Source: Petropleomorpha daqingensis
GTDB lineage: Bacteria > Actinomycetota > Actinomycetes > Mycobacteriales > Geodermatophilaceae
DNA: 64,000 nt
Direction: 5' to 3'
Assembly: GCF_013408985.1 (NCBI RefSeq)
Contig: NZ_JACBZT010000001.1
Coordinates: 124,001 to 188,000 of the forward strand
Of this stretch, positions 32,844-41,534 are shown piece after piece (the stretch's first letter is position 1; every line of letters starts with the position of its first letter). The notes beneath the pieces were generated by a model that saw only the letters and a list, made by a program, of their open reading frames with translations, had not been told where the DNA came from and made no database searches. Both the position numbers and the translations under genes were made by a program.

Positions 32844-33422
32844 GTGCGCGGACCCGTCGGCGACGACGACCTCGAGAAGTGGGAGTCGTCCGCGCAGACG
32901 CCGGAGGACCACCGCACCGCCGCCGCCACGCTCCTCGCGTGGGCCGACGAGCCGCACCCGGAGGACGACGTCCCGCCCGCCCGGCTCCTGAGCTCTGCCG
33001 CCTGGCACCTGGAGACGGCCGGCGATGCCGAAGACGCGCTGGACCTGCACCGCCGGGCGGTCGAGGCGCCGGGCGAGGTGGTCCCCGATGCGCGCTGCTA
33101 CCTGCACGGCGCCCTGCTCGAGAGCGGTCGCGTCGACGAGGCCCGGGAGCTGGCGAACGAGATCCGCCGGGAGGCCCCGGCCGACACCGACGTGTACCTG
33201 GTCCTGGGCGAGAACTACGCGCTGGCCGGTGATCTGACGCAGGCGCACCGCTGGCTGACGATGGGCGCCGAACGCCTGGAGCGCACGGACCGGCCGATCA
33301 ACGGCATCGGCGTCTTCCACCTGCTGCGCGCCCGGCGACGGGTGCGGGACAGCCTCGGTCTCCCGTTCGACGACCTCGACGCGCTCGTCCCGCCTATCGC
33401 GCAGACCCAGAGCGAGGGTTAG
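32844..33422 (+). CDS. Tetratricopeptide-like helical protein
   Basis: 192 residues. GTG 32844 is preferred over GTG 32835 because it lies 7 bases after a TACGGT box and would be the first base of a leaderless message. The protein is all-helical with TPR-like pairs: LLSSAAWHLETAGDAEDALDLHRRAVEAPG, HGALLESGRVDEARELANEIRREAP, and LGENYALAGDLTQAHRWLTMGAERLE. No membrane or signal sequence. It is probably a cytoplasmic scaffold; its partners are unknown. The stop overlaps the stop of the convergent GGDEF-EAL gene. Confidence 0.75.
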   Translation: MRGPVGDDDLEKWESSAQTPEDHRTAAATLLAWADEPHPEDDVPPARLLSSAAWHLETAGDAEDALDLHRRAVEAPGEVVPDARCYLHGALLESGRVDEARELANEIRREAPADTDVYLVLGENYALAGDLTQAHRWLTMGAERLERTDRPINGIGVFHLLRARRRVRDSLGLPFDDLDALVPPIAQTQSEG

Positions 33423-35662
33423 GCGACCAGCGACTCGCGGGTGAGCCAGGCCGTGAACTCGTCGGCCGGCACCGGCGGGAAGTGCAGCCGGCCCTGGACG
33501 GCGGTGATGCCCGCGCGCCGCACGAAGTCCTGCTGGTCGACGTCCTCGACGCCCTCGGCGACCGTCTGCAGGCCGAGCCGGTCGGCCATCTGCGCGATGG
33601 CCTCGATGACCGCCTGGTCGGCGTCCTCGGTGGCCGCGCCGGCGACGAACGACTTGTCGATCTTCACGACGTCGACCGGCAGCGTGCGCAGCGTGGTGAG
33701 CGCGGAGTAGCCGGTGCCGAAGTCGTCGACGGCGATGCCGACACCGATCTCGGCCAGGACGTCGAGGGTCCCCTGCACCGCCGGGGCGTCGAGCACGGTC
33801 GACTCGGTGATCTCGATGATGAGCTGCTTGGGCCCGAGCTGGTGCTCCTCGAGCACCTCGCGGACCACCGTCACGAAGTGCGGGTGCGCGAGCTGCAGCG
33901 GCGAGACGTTGACGTGCAGCGCGATGCCCGGCCAGCCGGCCGCCTCGGCGCACGCGGCGCGGAGCACCTGCTCGCCGATCGCGTTGCCGATGCCGGTGTG
34001 CTCGGCGACGTCGAGGAACTCCGCCGGCGCGAGCAGCCCGCGCACCGGGTGGGCCCAGCGCACGAGCGCCTCGACGGCGAGGCAGCGGCCGTCGGTGGCG
34101 TCGACGATCGGCTGGTAGTGGACGACGAACTGGCCGCGGTCTACCGCCTCGCGCAGCTCGGCCTCGAGCAGCGTGGCGCCGGAGACCTCGACCAGCGCGG
34201 GTGAGAACACCTGCACGCGGTTCTTGCCGGCGGCCTTGGCGGCGTACATCGCGAGGTCGGCCTGCTGCACCACGTCGCTGGCGGTCGACCCGGGCTGCAG
34301 GCAGGCCAGGCCGAGGCTGGCGCCGAGCTGGACCCGGCGGCCCTCGAGGGTGACCGGGGCCGAGAGCAGCTCGACCAGCCGCTGGCTGATCCGCCGGGCG
34401 ACGTCCGGCTCGGCCTCCCGCAGCAGCACGCCGAACTCGTCGCCACCGAGGCGGGCGCAGAGGTCCTGGTCGCGGAGGGCGCCGAGCATGCGGGCGCCGA
34501 TGTGCCGCAGCAGCTGGTCGCCGGCGGCGTGCCCGAAGTCGTCGTTGACGACCTTGAAGTCGTCGAGGTCGAGGAAGAGCACCCAGGTGCGGTCCTCCGC
34601 CTCGACGGTGGCCTCGTCCAGCGCGGCGGTGAACGCGGCACGGTTGGCCAGCCCGGTGAGGGTGTCGGTGAGCGCCTGCTCGGCGAGGTCGCGGTGCGCC
34701 TGGCTGCTGCGCATGGCCAGCGCCACCTGGTTGTTCAGCGACTGCAGCGCGGTGACGGCCTCGGTGGGGACGACGTCCGGGGCGCCGACCAGCATGAACG
34801 CGCCGGGGAACAGCCCGGTGTGGTTGGGGAACCGCGGCAGCGGGATGCGCAACCAGGTGTCGCCCCCGTCGAACGGCTTCGGGGTCTCCTCGACCTCGCC
34901 GGTGGCGCCCGCGACGAGGTCACGCGGCAGAGTGGTGAGGCCGAGGTCGCCGGTCTGCTCGACGACGCGGAGGTTCTCCTCGTCGACGGCGACCACGATC
35001 ACCTTCAGGTCGGGCGTCATGCGGGCGACCTCCTCGACCGCGCGCCAGCCCTGGGTGCGGATGGCCCGCGGGTCGGTGAGGCCGAGCAGGTTGGTGCCGA
35101 GCTGGCGCAGCGCCCAGTCTCGGCCGCGGGTCTGCTCGCGCTGGAGCATGCCCAGGGCGAGGTGGCGCGCGCCGATGAAGGTCAGGCCGAGCACCGGGAT
35201 CGAGCTCAGCACGGGACTGAGGTCGGTGCCCCCGCCGTTGCCGGGGACGAGCGGCCAGCCCAGCGTCGCTCCGACCAGCGCCGCGCCGAGCGCGACGGCG
35301 TAGAGGCCGACCCGCCAGGTGCGGCCGTACATGACGCGGAACCACATGGCGGGGAAGACGATCCCGAAGGCGACCGCCGGCATGGCGCAGCCCAGCGCGA
35401 ACGCGGTCACCGCCACGATGTCCAGGAGATCGAAGCCGACGACCACCCTGCGGGTCAGGTAGCGGTAGGTCCAGGAGACGGCCAGGGCCAGGCTCGAGAA
35501 GGCGAGCAGGACCGGCTGGACGTGATGCGCACCGACCAGTGCCGCGGGGACGGTGAGCAGCAGCGAGACGAGCGCGATGACGAAGAACAGCCACCGGGTG
35601 CGCTCCACCGGCTGGGTGGGTCGCGCCAGGCGCCGTCGCACACGTGCGGCGGTGCTGCTCAT
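33419..35662 (-). CDS. Membrane diguanylate cyclase/phosphodiesterase (GGDEF-EAL)
   Basis: 747 residues from ATG 35662 with GAGGAGC upstream. Five or six membrane helices (about residues 22-180) are followed by a GAF-like segment, then GGDEF (LARLGGDEFGVL, near residue 403) and EAL (VEALVRWAHP, near 529). The GGDEF signature and the EAL metal and catalytic motifs (NVSPLQL, EITEST, DDFGTGYSAL, KIDKSFV) are all intact, so both synthesis and hydrolysis of cyclic di-GMP are possible. The last motif is altered to QGRLHFPP from the common QGYLFSRP. No partner is adjacent; it is the only c-di-GMP gene in the window. Confidence 0.94.
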   Translation of the reverse strand: MSSTAARVRRRLARPTQPVERTRWLFFVIALVSLLLTVPAALVGAHHVQPVLLAFSSLALAVSWTYRYLTRRVVVGFDLLDIVAVTAFALGCAMPAVAFGIVFPAMWFRVMYGRTWRVGLYAVALGAALVGATLGWPLVPGNGGGTDLSPVLSSIPVLGLTFIGARHLALGMLQREQTRGRDWALRQLGTNLLGLTDPRAIRTQGWRAVEEVARMTPDLKVIVVAVDEENLRVVEQTGDLGLTTLPRDLVAGATGEVEETPKPFDGGDTWLRIPLPRFPNHTGLFPGAFMLVGAPDVVPTEAVTALQSLNNQVALAMRSSQAHRDLAEQALTDTLTGLANRAAFTAALDEATVEAEDRTWVLFLDLDDFKVVNDDFGHAAGDQLLRHIGARMLGALRDQDLCARLGGDEFGVLLREAEPDVARRISQRLVELLSAPVTLEGRRVQLGASLGLACLQPGSTASDVVQQADLAMYAAKAAGKNRVQVFSPALVEVSGATLLEAELREAVDRGQFVVHYQPIVDATDGRCLAVEALVRWAHPVRGLLAPAEFLDVAEHTGIGNAIGEQVLRAACAEAAGWPGIALHVNVSPLQLAHPHFVTVVREVLEEHQLGPKQLIIEITESTVLDAPAVQGTLDVLAEIGVGIAVDDFGTGYSALTTLRTLPVDVVKIDKSFVAGAATEDADQAVIEAIAQMADRLGLQTVAEGVEDVDQQDFVRRAGITAVQGRLHFPPVPADEFTAWLTRESLVA

Positions 35663-35760
35663 CGGGCTCCTCGGGTCGGGCAATCTCCGCAGTGATCGAC
35701 GTGCCGACCCCGCTTCTGAAGCCGTGCAGACCGTCTCACCCCGAGGGGTGGGGCCTGGTT

Positions 35761-36306
35761 TCAATCGACGCGGACGAAGCTATGGCCGTTCCAGTGCCAG
35801 CGCACGGTAATGGGTATCGAGGGCCCGCTGGCGTGCGAGTCGTCCGGCCCGTACGCCTTCATCCCGGCCACGATGTCGCCGTTCTCCACGCGCAGCCCGG
35901 CCGGGTCGTAGACCGGCGGCAGGATCGTCTGCTCGCGCAGCGTGCGCGGGCTGGGCAGCCCGGCGATCAGCTGGTCGTGGGCGTTGAAGACCTGGACCTC
36001 CTCGACCAGCCCGTTGGAGGGCTGCGGGTGGCACTGCAGCAGGACGACGGTGTCCGGCTTCCCGTCGCCGTCCAGGTCACCGGTGGCGGTCGCCTCGAGC
36101 TTCACGTCGAAGGAGGCGTAGTCGGGCGTCTTGCTCTTCTCGGTGCCGGCGCCCTTGTGCAGGCTCACCTGGAAGCCGGTGGGGACGACGCCGTCGCAGG
36201 TCACGATGTAGGTGGCCTCGGGCCAGTCGTGGTCGGTCGGCACGGTCTTGTCGGCGCAGCCGGCAAGCAGCACGCAGGCTGCGAGTAGGCCGAGGGTGCG
36301 CCGCAT
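35761..36306 (-). CDS. Lipoprotein with FG-GAP-like DGDGKPD segment
   Basis: 181 residues. The N-terminus MRRTLGLLAACVLLAGC is a lipoprotein signal with the lipidated Cys at 17. The mature part contains ATGDLDGDGKPDTVVLLQC, an FG-GAP-like calcium-binding turn often used by actinobacteria for conserved surface proteins, and ends in VRWHWNGHSFVRV. It lies 98 bases beyond the start of the GGDEF-EAL gene, same strand, and may be transcribed with it. I know no function for this family. Confidence 0.82.
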   Translation of the reverse strand: MRRTLGLLAACVLLAGCADKTVPTDHDWPEATYIVTCDGVVPTGFQVSLHKGAGTEKSKTPDYASFDVKLEATATGDLDGDGKPDTVVLLQCHPQPSNGLVEEVQVFNAHDQLIAGLPSPRTLREQTILPPVYDPAGLRVENGDIVAGMKAYGPDDSHASGPSIPITVRWHWNGHSFVRVD

Positions 36307-36828
36307 CGTTCGAGTCCCTTCCGGAACCGATCGTCCTCTTCCACGGGCGACGTGGTGACGGTTCGGGAGTCGAGGTCCCCCGCATGAGCGAGCCCGATCG
36401 GCTCGTCGGTCGAGTCGCTCCCTGTCGCGATCAGGGGGTCACCGCATAGTGACGACGTGGCACCGGCTGACCATGGTGGCGCTGCAGTTTTGCCGTCCTC
36501 ATCAGCGAGTCACCGGCCCACGAACGGCGGCTCAGGCCGTGCCCGTCATACCGAAGTCCTTTGCCGGACAACGGCCCGCGAAGCCCCACTCGCGCGTGCT
36601 CGGGGCGGCTGGGCTGACTGAGTGGCAACACACGCAGTGCGATTGAACCGGAGGCCGGAACCTAGTGCCGCCGAAGGCGATCCATGTGCTAACGACATGG
36701 CATGGGGAACATCAAGTGTCCGCGGCGCGCACAGAACCAACGACGCGCTGCGAAGACTGAACCGTCGAGATCACGGGAAGACGAGCAGCCTTGGAGCGGA
36801 CGGCGGAAGACTGTGGGACGGTCACGAG
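36307..36828. other. 522-base gap at the left edge of the accessory patch
   Basis: I see no supportable gene. Short inverted repeats occur (for example CGAGCC/GGCTCG around 36389-36405). From about 36440 the base composition drops to roughly 60% GC and the frames become broken, which marks the beginning of a region unlike the rest of the window. No attachment site or tRNA remnant could be recognised. Confidence 0.5.
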
Positions 36829-36996
36829 GTGGCGACTTCCTGGACTCTCGCCGAGTTACGCGCTGAGTACGAACGGTACGCGCGAGAGGTCAACGCGGCC
36901 GATCTGCGACCGAGCACGAAATCGACCTACCTGCAGCACGCCGACCGCTTTGTCCGCTGGCTCGCCGGGGAAGTCCGTCTTCCCCCGTCGCGCTAA
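36829..36996 (+). CDS. Short orphan integrase-type SAM-like (core-binding) domain protein
   Basis: 55 residues from GTG 36829, the first plausible start before the conserved part. WTLAELRAEYERYAREVNAADLRPSTKSTYLQHADRFVRWLAG has the helix-rich pattern of the N-terminal core-binding domain of tyrosine recombinases, but the frame stops right after it and no catalytic R-H-R-Y domain follows. Free-standing versions of this domain exist beside DNA-processing and defence genes; alternatively it is the remnant of an integrase. GC is lower than in the surrounding genes. Confidence 0.55.
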   Translation: MATSWTLAELRAEYERYAREVNAADLRPSTKSTYLQHADRFVRWLAGEVRLPPSR

Positions 36997-37039
36997 CAGC
37001 AGGCAGCAGACCACCACGACTATCACCAATGCCAGTGAC

Positions 37040-37435
37040 TCAGACCCCTAGTACGTGGATCGTGATGATTGCACCGGGCGGTTCACCATCCGCGACCGTG
37101 CGTTTACTCGCACTCAAGTGGTCCACGCGGTCGTCAGCCGCCTGAGCCGACCCCTTCCACTGTCGAAACCCGAAAACACCCTCGAGCGCATCGAGCGTGG
37201 GCTTGACCAGGTTGTCTAGGTCCCAGATCTCGTTGGCGTTCCGCGCAGCAGGTGTGCGGAAATCGATGCCCACCGCGAAGCGCGGCGATCTTGGGACCAC
37301 CAGTACACCGCTGGCCGCGACCGCGAACCGAACTGCCTCTTTCCATGGCGTCTCGGCCGCCGACGAGTAGGACGCCGGGCGGCCCTGGACCTCCAGGGTG
37401 ACGAGATGCCGGCCAGGCAGATCATGCCCCGTCAC
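37040..37435 (-). CDS. RusA-like Holliday junction resolvase
   Basis: 131 residues from GTG 37435. The RusA pattern is recognisable: an early VQGRP segment, a strand with VGIDFRTPA, the metal-site motif WDLDNLVKPTLDALEGVFG (DxDN) and the later DDRVDHLSASKR (second acidic pair), then IITIHV. RusA enzymes cut four-way DNA junctions and are usually carried by prophages or mobile elements. The two neighbours are on either strand with no operon link. The family is fairly clear from DxDN plus DD; activity is unproven. Confidence 0.72.
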   Translation of the reverse strand: MTGHDLPGRHLVTLEVQGRPASYSSAAETPWKEAVRFAVAASGVLVVPRSPRFAVGIDFRTPAARNANEIWDLDNLVKPTLDALEGVFGFRQWKGSAQAADDRVDHLSASKRTVADGEPPGAIITIHVLGV

Positions 37436-37696
37436 GTGCGGTCGGCTTCAACCGGAGCTACGTGCGGTCCAAGCACTGCGCGTCGCGCGGCGGTCAGGAG
37501 GAACTCCTCGCTTCCGCATACCTCTGCCCGTCGTCTCGACCAACAGATGTCGCCAGGTGCTTCCCTGGGGAAGTCATCATGACGGGTCCTGCAGCTCGTA
37601 TCTGCCGGGACCCGAGCGACGAAGCAATTGCCAACCCGCGTGATAGACAGCATGACTGCCGAAAGGGCATGCGTCCGCGGGCACCGGAGAGTGGTC
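37436..37696. other. 261-base gap inside the accessory patch
   Basis: No gene is supported. A minus-strand frame that reads SEEFLLTAARRAVLGPHV before stopping inside the RusA start looks partly coding-like but has no reasonable start codon, and could be a fossil. Confidence 0.4.
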
Positions 37697-38116
37697 CTAT
37701 GCAGAGGTGTACTGGGTCCACGTGAAGCCATCCCACCAGCGCAATGGCGCTACGCCTTGAGGGTCGACGTACCAACCCGGGGGTGGCCCGCTTGGCTGGG
37801 GAACCGGCGGCGGCACGTATACGGGTCGTGGAGCGGCAGGGTATACCGGGAAAGATGACTGCGACTGTTCCGCAGCGGCCGCCTGGGCCAGTCGTTCAGT
37901 GAATGACACGCGTGGGGTCACATTCTCGCCCTGGTGAAGGCTGAGTTGATGATCGCACACGCGACACTTCTTGGTGGTCATCATGCCTAGCTCGGAGAAG
38001 CCAGCGGTCGCGAGAAAGGCGCCGGCCCGGCCTGAGTTGCGGCCGAGGTTGGCGATTCCCGAGTTGGTGCACTTTCGGCAGTCCCTGCAGGCCGACACGA
38101 CCCTCTGCTTGCCCAT
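37697..38116 (-). CDS. DUF2510 protein with N-terminal Cys-rich segment
   Basis: 139 residues from ATG 38116 (GTG 38134 would add 6). The C-terminal part PPPGWYVDPQGVAPLRWWDGFTWTQYTS is a DUF2510 domain, a short Trp-rich module common in actinobacterial membrane proteins. The N-terminus holds two Cys pairs, CRDCRKC and CRVCDHQLSLH, that could bind zinc. A Pro-rich linker joins the two. Unlike most DUF2510 proteins it has no membrane helix. Lower GC than neighbours. Function unknown. Confidence 0.68.
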   Translation of the reverse strand: MGKQRVVSACRDCRKCTNSGIANLGRNSGRAGAFLATAGFSELGMMTTKKCRVCDHQLSLHQGENVTPRVSFTERLAQAAAAEQSQSSFPVYPAAPRPVYVPPPVPQPSGPPPGWYVDPQGVAPLRWWDGFTWTQYTSA

Positions 38117-38417
38117 ATCTCTGACCACCCCCACGCACTGAACAGAGGAGCTGACCGCAGACCGTAACCGATGAATCGCCCGTGCGGCCAGAGCAAGACT
38201 CCCTGCAGAGGCTCGCGCTATGGGCGCCAGCGGCGGCGCCAGGCGAGCGCCTCAGGATCTATTGCGGTGCGCGGTGCCAAGGGAAGACACAGAGGTACCA
38301 CCCGCTCCACCTGCGGACCTGGTCGTCGCCTACCCCTCACCGACACCTCATCCCATGTGGGTGGCGTCGCGGCGCGTCGACAGTGCGAGGCGCAGTTCGG
38401 TGAGAAAGTGCCCCCTC
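38117..38417. other. 301-base gap between divergent accessory genes
   Basis: No supportable gene. It contains the promoters of the divergent DUF2510 and repeat-bearing membrane protein genes. The frame of the membrane protein is open through it, so a longer form of that protein cannot be excluded, but the upstream translation is Arg/Pro-rich and non-conserved in look. Confidence 0.45.
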
Positions 38418-38969
38418 GTGAGCGCATCCGAAGATGCAGTCGACCGGATCGCAGAGGCCCCCAGCCCTTACGAGCACCCCGTCGAGGTAAGGCGGCCGAC
38501 GCCGACCAGAGGACTCCGACCACTGGTTGTCATCCCGTCCCTTGTGGCGCTGTTGGCCCTTGCACTGGCCGGCTTCGTCCTACTCACCCGGGGCGAAACC
38601 AAGGCCGATATTTCTGCAGCTCGTCAGGCGGCGAGCAATTCGGCGGCAGCTTTGATGCGGGAGGCACAGCGGGCAGCGAGCGCTTCGGCGAGCGCCGCTC
38701 AGGCAACGATGCAAATTCGATTCCAGGAAACATTGTCCAGCGCCACCGCCAGCGCTTACAGCGATGGTGTCACGGCCGGCCAGAGCCAGGGCTACCAGAC
38801 TGGATTCTCAGCCGGCCAGTCGTCCGGTTACTCGGCCGGGCAGTCGTCGGGTTACTCCGCCGGCTATGCAGAAGCGATGCGACAGGGCGCGATGTCGGCG
38901 GCGAATCAACTCAGTCAGCAGCAGTTCCTGTGCCAGCTGGCTCATGGCACTACCGCGGTGTGCTGCTGA
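38418..38969 (+). CDS. Single-pass membrane protein with GYSAGQSS repeats
   Basis: 183 residues from GTG 38418, the first start that gives a natural N-terminus; an upstream ATG at 38355 is possible. Order: acidic/Pro-rich cytoplasmic part, one membrane helix (LVVIPSLVALLALALAGFVLL, near residues 38-60), an Ala/Ser/Gln-rich coiled-coil stretch, then three 8-residue repeats of the AGQSSGYS type encoded by 24-base units at 38775-38798, 38811-38834 and 38835-38858. Two Cys close the chain (TTAVCC). It is probably surface-exposed; no family recognised. Lower GC. Confidence 0.62.
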   Translation: MSASEDAVDRIAEAPSPYEHPVEVRRPTPTRGLRPLVVIPSLVALLALALAGFVLLTRGETKADISAARQAASNSAAALMREAQRAASASASAAQATMQIRFQETLSSATASAYSDGVTAGQSQGYQTGFSAGQSSGYSAGQSSGYSAGYAEAMRQGAMSAANQLSQQQFLCQLAHGTTAVCC

Positions 38970-39161
38970 TTTCTGAGGGGGGAGCCGCCTTCTCCTCGCA
39001 AGCCCCCCCGACGAGGGAATCGACCAGGTCGCCAGCAGGTGTGATACGAGTCTGTAGGACGGCCTCGGCTGATGAGTTCCGACAGAGGCGCGGCCTGAAT
39101 GCGCAGCAGCGTGCGGGTCGGCGTCGTCAGCACATGGGCGGGTTCAAGACTCAGCGCACAG

Positions 39162-40463
39162 TCATGCATCGATGCTTGCGCTCGAGAGCGACTCCCAGAA
39201 CACCGCCTCGCTGATCACCCGGACGCCGAGCGCGCGGGCCTTGGTCGCCTTGCCCGACTGCGAGTGCGGATCCGCGCAGATGAGGGCGCCGGTCTGCTTC
39301 GACACCGACGACATCGGCTCCAGGCCGGCGTCTCGCGCCGCCTGCTCCAGCACCGCCCGCGGTCGGCGCATCGCTCCGGTGAACACGATCTTCGTGCCGG
39401 GCGGGAGGAAGGTGTCCGGCTTCCGCGGCACCGAGACCTGAGCCCCGCTGCGGACGGCGGTGAGCGCCAGGTCGACGTCCTTCGCGGTCATGCCGAGCAG
39501 GACGGCGACCTTGTCGAGGTCGGCGCGCTCGTCGTCGGTGACCACGCCGTCGGCGTAGGCGGCGGTGGCCAGCGCCTCGAGGTAGAGCCGGTGCGCGGTG
39601 AGCACGTGGTCGCGGCCGCAGCCGAGCTCGGCTGCGAGCGCCATCAGCTGCTCGGCCTCGGGGACGCTGACCAGCCGGTCCTCGAGCACCTGGTCGAGCA
39701 CGGTCAGGTACGGGGCCATGCTGGGCGGCGCGTCGTCCAGCGACGGCAGGGCGGCGACCAGGCCGCCGAGGTAGCCGTCCCGCTCGCGGACGACCGCGGT
39801 GGCGGCGTCGCGCGGCAGCGTGCGGCACGGCTCGCAGTCGACGACGGGGGCGTCGAGAGCGGTGTCGACCAGCTCGTCCCAGGAGTCCTCGAGCGCCTCG
39901 AAGCCCTGGTAGCTGCCGTCGTCCGCGAACTGCACGTGCACGCCGGCGCCGGCCAGCGAACCGTCGCCGAGCGGCGAGGACAGCATGTGCAGCATCAGCT
40001 CGGCCGTGGCGCGGGCGTCGTGCAGCGCCGCGTGCCCGTGGTCGAGCGGGATGTCGACAAAGCCACAGAGCGCCTGCAGCGAGCGCGTGCCCGGGCCGAA
40101 GAACAGCGGCGCCAGCCGCATGGTGCACAGCGTCGGCGAGAGGTCGACCGGCACGCCGGCGCGGGAGAACTCGCGGGCGAGGAAGCGCAGGTCGAACAGC
40201 GCGTTGTGAGAGACGACGACGCGACCGGCGAGCAGAGACGCCAGGTACGGCGCGACGTCGGCGAACGTCGGCGCCTCGACGACGTCGGCGGCACTGATGC
40301 CGTGCAGGTGAGTCGGTCCGACGTCCCGGCCCGGGTTGAGCAGCGTCTCGAACTCGTCCTCGACCTCACCGCGGTCGTCGAGCAGGACGACGCCCAGCTC
40401 CACGATGCGGTCCGTCGTCGGCGACAGCCCGGTGGTCTCCACGTCGATGACGGCAACGGTCAC
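39162..40463 (-). CDS. DEDDh exonuclease with C-terminal BRCT domain
   Basis: 433 residues from GTG 40463, AGGAG just upstream. The N-terminal 170 residues are a DnaQ-type 3'-5' exonuclease: VIDVETTGLSP (DxE), VSHNALFDLRFL (D) and HGHAALHDARATAELML (H and D). A middle helical region with AAELGCGRDHVLTAHRLYLEALA and YADGVVTDDERADLDKVA looks TerB-like. The last 90 residues, PPGTKIVFTGAMRRPRAVLEQAARDAGLE then VSKQTGALICADPHSQSGKATKARALGV, are a BRCT domain of the ligase type. It probably serves in DNA repair or replication proofreading. Confidence 0.92.
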   Translation of the reverse strand: MTVAVIDVETTGLSPTTDRIVELGVVLLDDRGEVEDEFETLLNPGRDVGPTHLHGISAADVVEAPTFADVAPYLASLLAGRVVVSHNALFDLRFLAREFSRAGVPVDLSPTLCTMRLAPLFFGPGTRSLQALCGFVDIPLDHGHAALHDARATAELMLHMLSSPLGDGSLAGAGVHVQFADDGSYQGFEALEDSWDELVDTALDAPVVDCEPCRTLPRDAATAVVRERDGYLGGLVAALPSLDDAPPSMAPYLTVLDQVLEDRLVSVPEAEQLMALAAELGCGRDHVLTAHRLYLEALATAAYADGVVTDDERADLDKVAVLLGMTAKDVDLALTAVRSGAQVSVPRKPDTFLPPGTKIVFTGAMRRPRAVLEQAARDAGLEPMSSVSKQTGALICADPHSQSGKATKARALGVRVISEAVFWESLSSASIDA

Positions 40464-40609
40464 GACCGCTCCTCTGCGCGTGCAGTGCGCAGCCACCCTT
40501 TGTTCGAGCGCCGCGCGACGTCGCGGCGGACCATCGCACGCTTGACACCCTCAACCTTGCTTTTCGCGTTGATCTTGGGCGCACCCGTCCCACCGTTCTC
40601 AGCGGCCCC

Positions 40610-40615
40610 TACGGT
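40610..40615 (+). promoter_or_regulatory. -10 box of a leaderless transcript
   Basis: TACGGT ends 6 bases before GTG 40622. The sequence between has no ribosome site, so the PfkB gene is probably translated from a leaderless message. Confidence 0.6.
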
Positions 40616-40621
40616 GAGCGC

Positions 40622-41485
40622 GTGACCGGTCCCGCGTGGCCCCGCGCCGCCGGGCCAGGACCGGTGGTGGCGCTGGGCAAGCTGGTGGCCGATCAGGTGC
40701 TCTCGTTGTCCGAGCCGTTGGTCGTGGGCGGTCAGCAGCGGGTGGTGCGGACGACGACCGCCGGTGGTGCGCCGGCCAACGTGACGGCGAACCTGGCGCG
40801 GCTGGGCGTGCCGACGCGGTTCGTGGGCTGGGCCGGCGTCGACGGTGTGCTCGACGACCTGAGTGCCCGCGGCATCGAGATCGCGGTGGTGCGGCGCGGG
40901 CGGACGCCGGTGTCGACGGTGCTGGTGCATCCGGACGGCGAGCGGACGCTGCTCAGCGACGGCGGTTCGGGTGGGCTCGAGGTCGCCGACGTCCGCTCGG
41001 AGTGGGTGGCCGATGCCGCCGTCCTCCACCTCGACGGCTACGACCTGCTGCGCTACCCCTCGGCGCTGCAGGCGGCGGCCGAGCTGGCGCGGGCGGCCGG
41101 GGTGCCGGTCAGCGCGGACGTGGCCGCGGCGACCCGGATCCGGGGTGACTACGCCGGGCTGCTGGCCTCGCTGCAGGCTGACGTCCTGTTCTGCAACGCG
41201 GCCGAGGCCGACGTGTTGGGGATGGCGGCCGAACTGCCCGACTGGGCGCCGGAGTTGGTCCTGGTGCACGACGGCCCGCGACCGACCCGGGTCCGGATGC
41301 GCGAGGGGACCTGGGAGGTGCCGGTCGAGCCGATCCGGCCGCGGGACACCACCGGCTGCGGCGACGCCTTCGCCGCCGGCGTGCTGGCCGGCTGGCGCGC
41401 GGGCTCGTCAGTGCTCGACGCCGTCCGTGAGGGACATGCCGCGGCCGCGGTCGTGGCCGGTGTGGTCGGCCCCCAGCCGCCGTAG
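40622..41485 (+). CDS. PfkB-family carbohydrate kinase
   Basis: 287 residues. The ribokinase-fold signatures are present: an early TTAGGAPANVTANLARLGV (substrate-binding Gly-rich patch) and the C-terminal RDTTGCGDAFAAGVLAGW with the catalytic Asp. It is slightly short for ribokinase and lacks part of the lid, like many actinobacterial sugar or nucleoside kinases. The GTG start follows a TACGGT box by 6 bases. It stands alone; the next gene is a lipoprotein on the same strand 49 bases on. The phosphorylated sugar cannot be named. Confidence 0.9.
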   Translation: MTGPAWPRAAGPGPVVALGKLVADQVLSLSEPLVVGGQQRVVRTTTAGGAPANVTANLARLGVPTRFVGWAGVDGVLDDLSARGIEIAVVRRGRTPVSTVLVHPDGERTLLSDGGSGGLEVADVRSEWVADAAVLHLDGYDLLRYPSALQAAAELARAAGVPVSADVAAATRIRGDYAGLLASLQADVLFCNAAEADVLGMAAELPDWAPELVLVHDGPRPTRVRMREGTWEVPVEPIRPRDTTGCGDAFAAGVLAGWRAGSSVLDAVREGHAAAAVVAGVVGPQPP

Positions 41486-41534
41486 GGTGCGCGCCAGCCT
41501 CCTGGGGGACAGCCCGATCGAAGGGGTGCAAGCC

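Noticed and set aside
37432-37731. Minus-strand frame ending inside the RusA start
   Set aside because: Only its last 25 residues look protein-like, no sensible start exists and it overlaps the DUF2510 gene on the same strand; probably a relic.
36307-39160. Calling the low-GC patch a prophage
   Set aside because: No capsid, terminase, portal, complete integrase or attachment site is visible; mobile relic is all that can be said.
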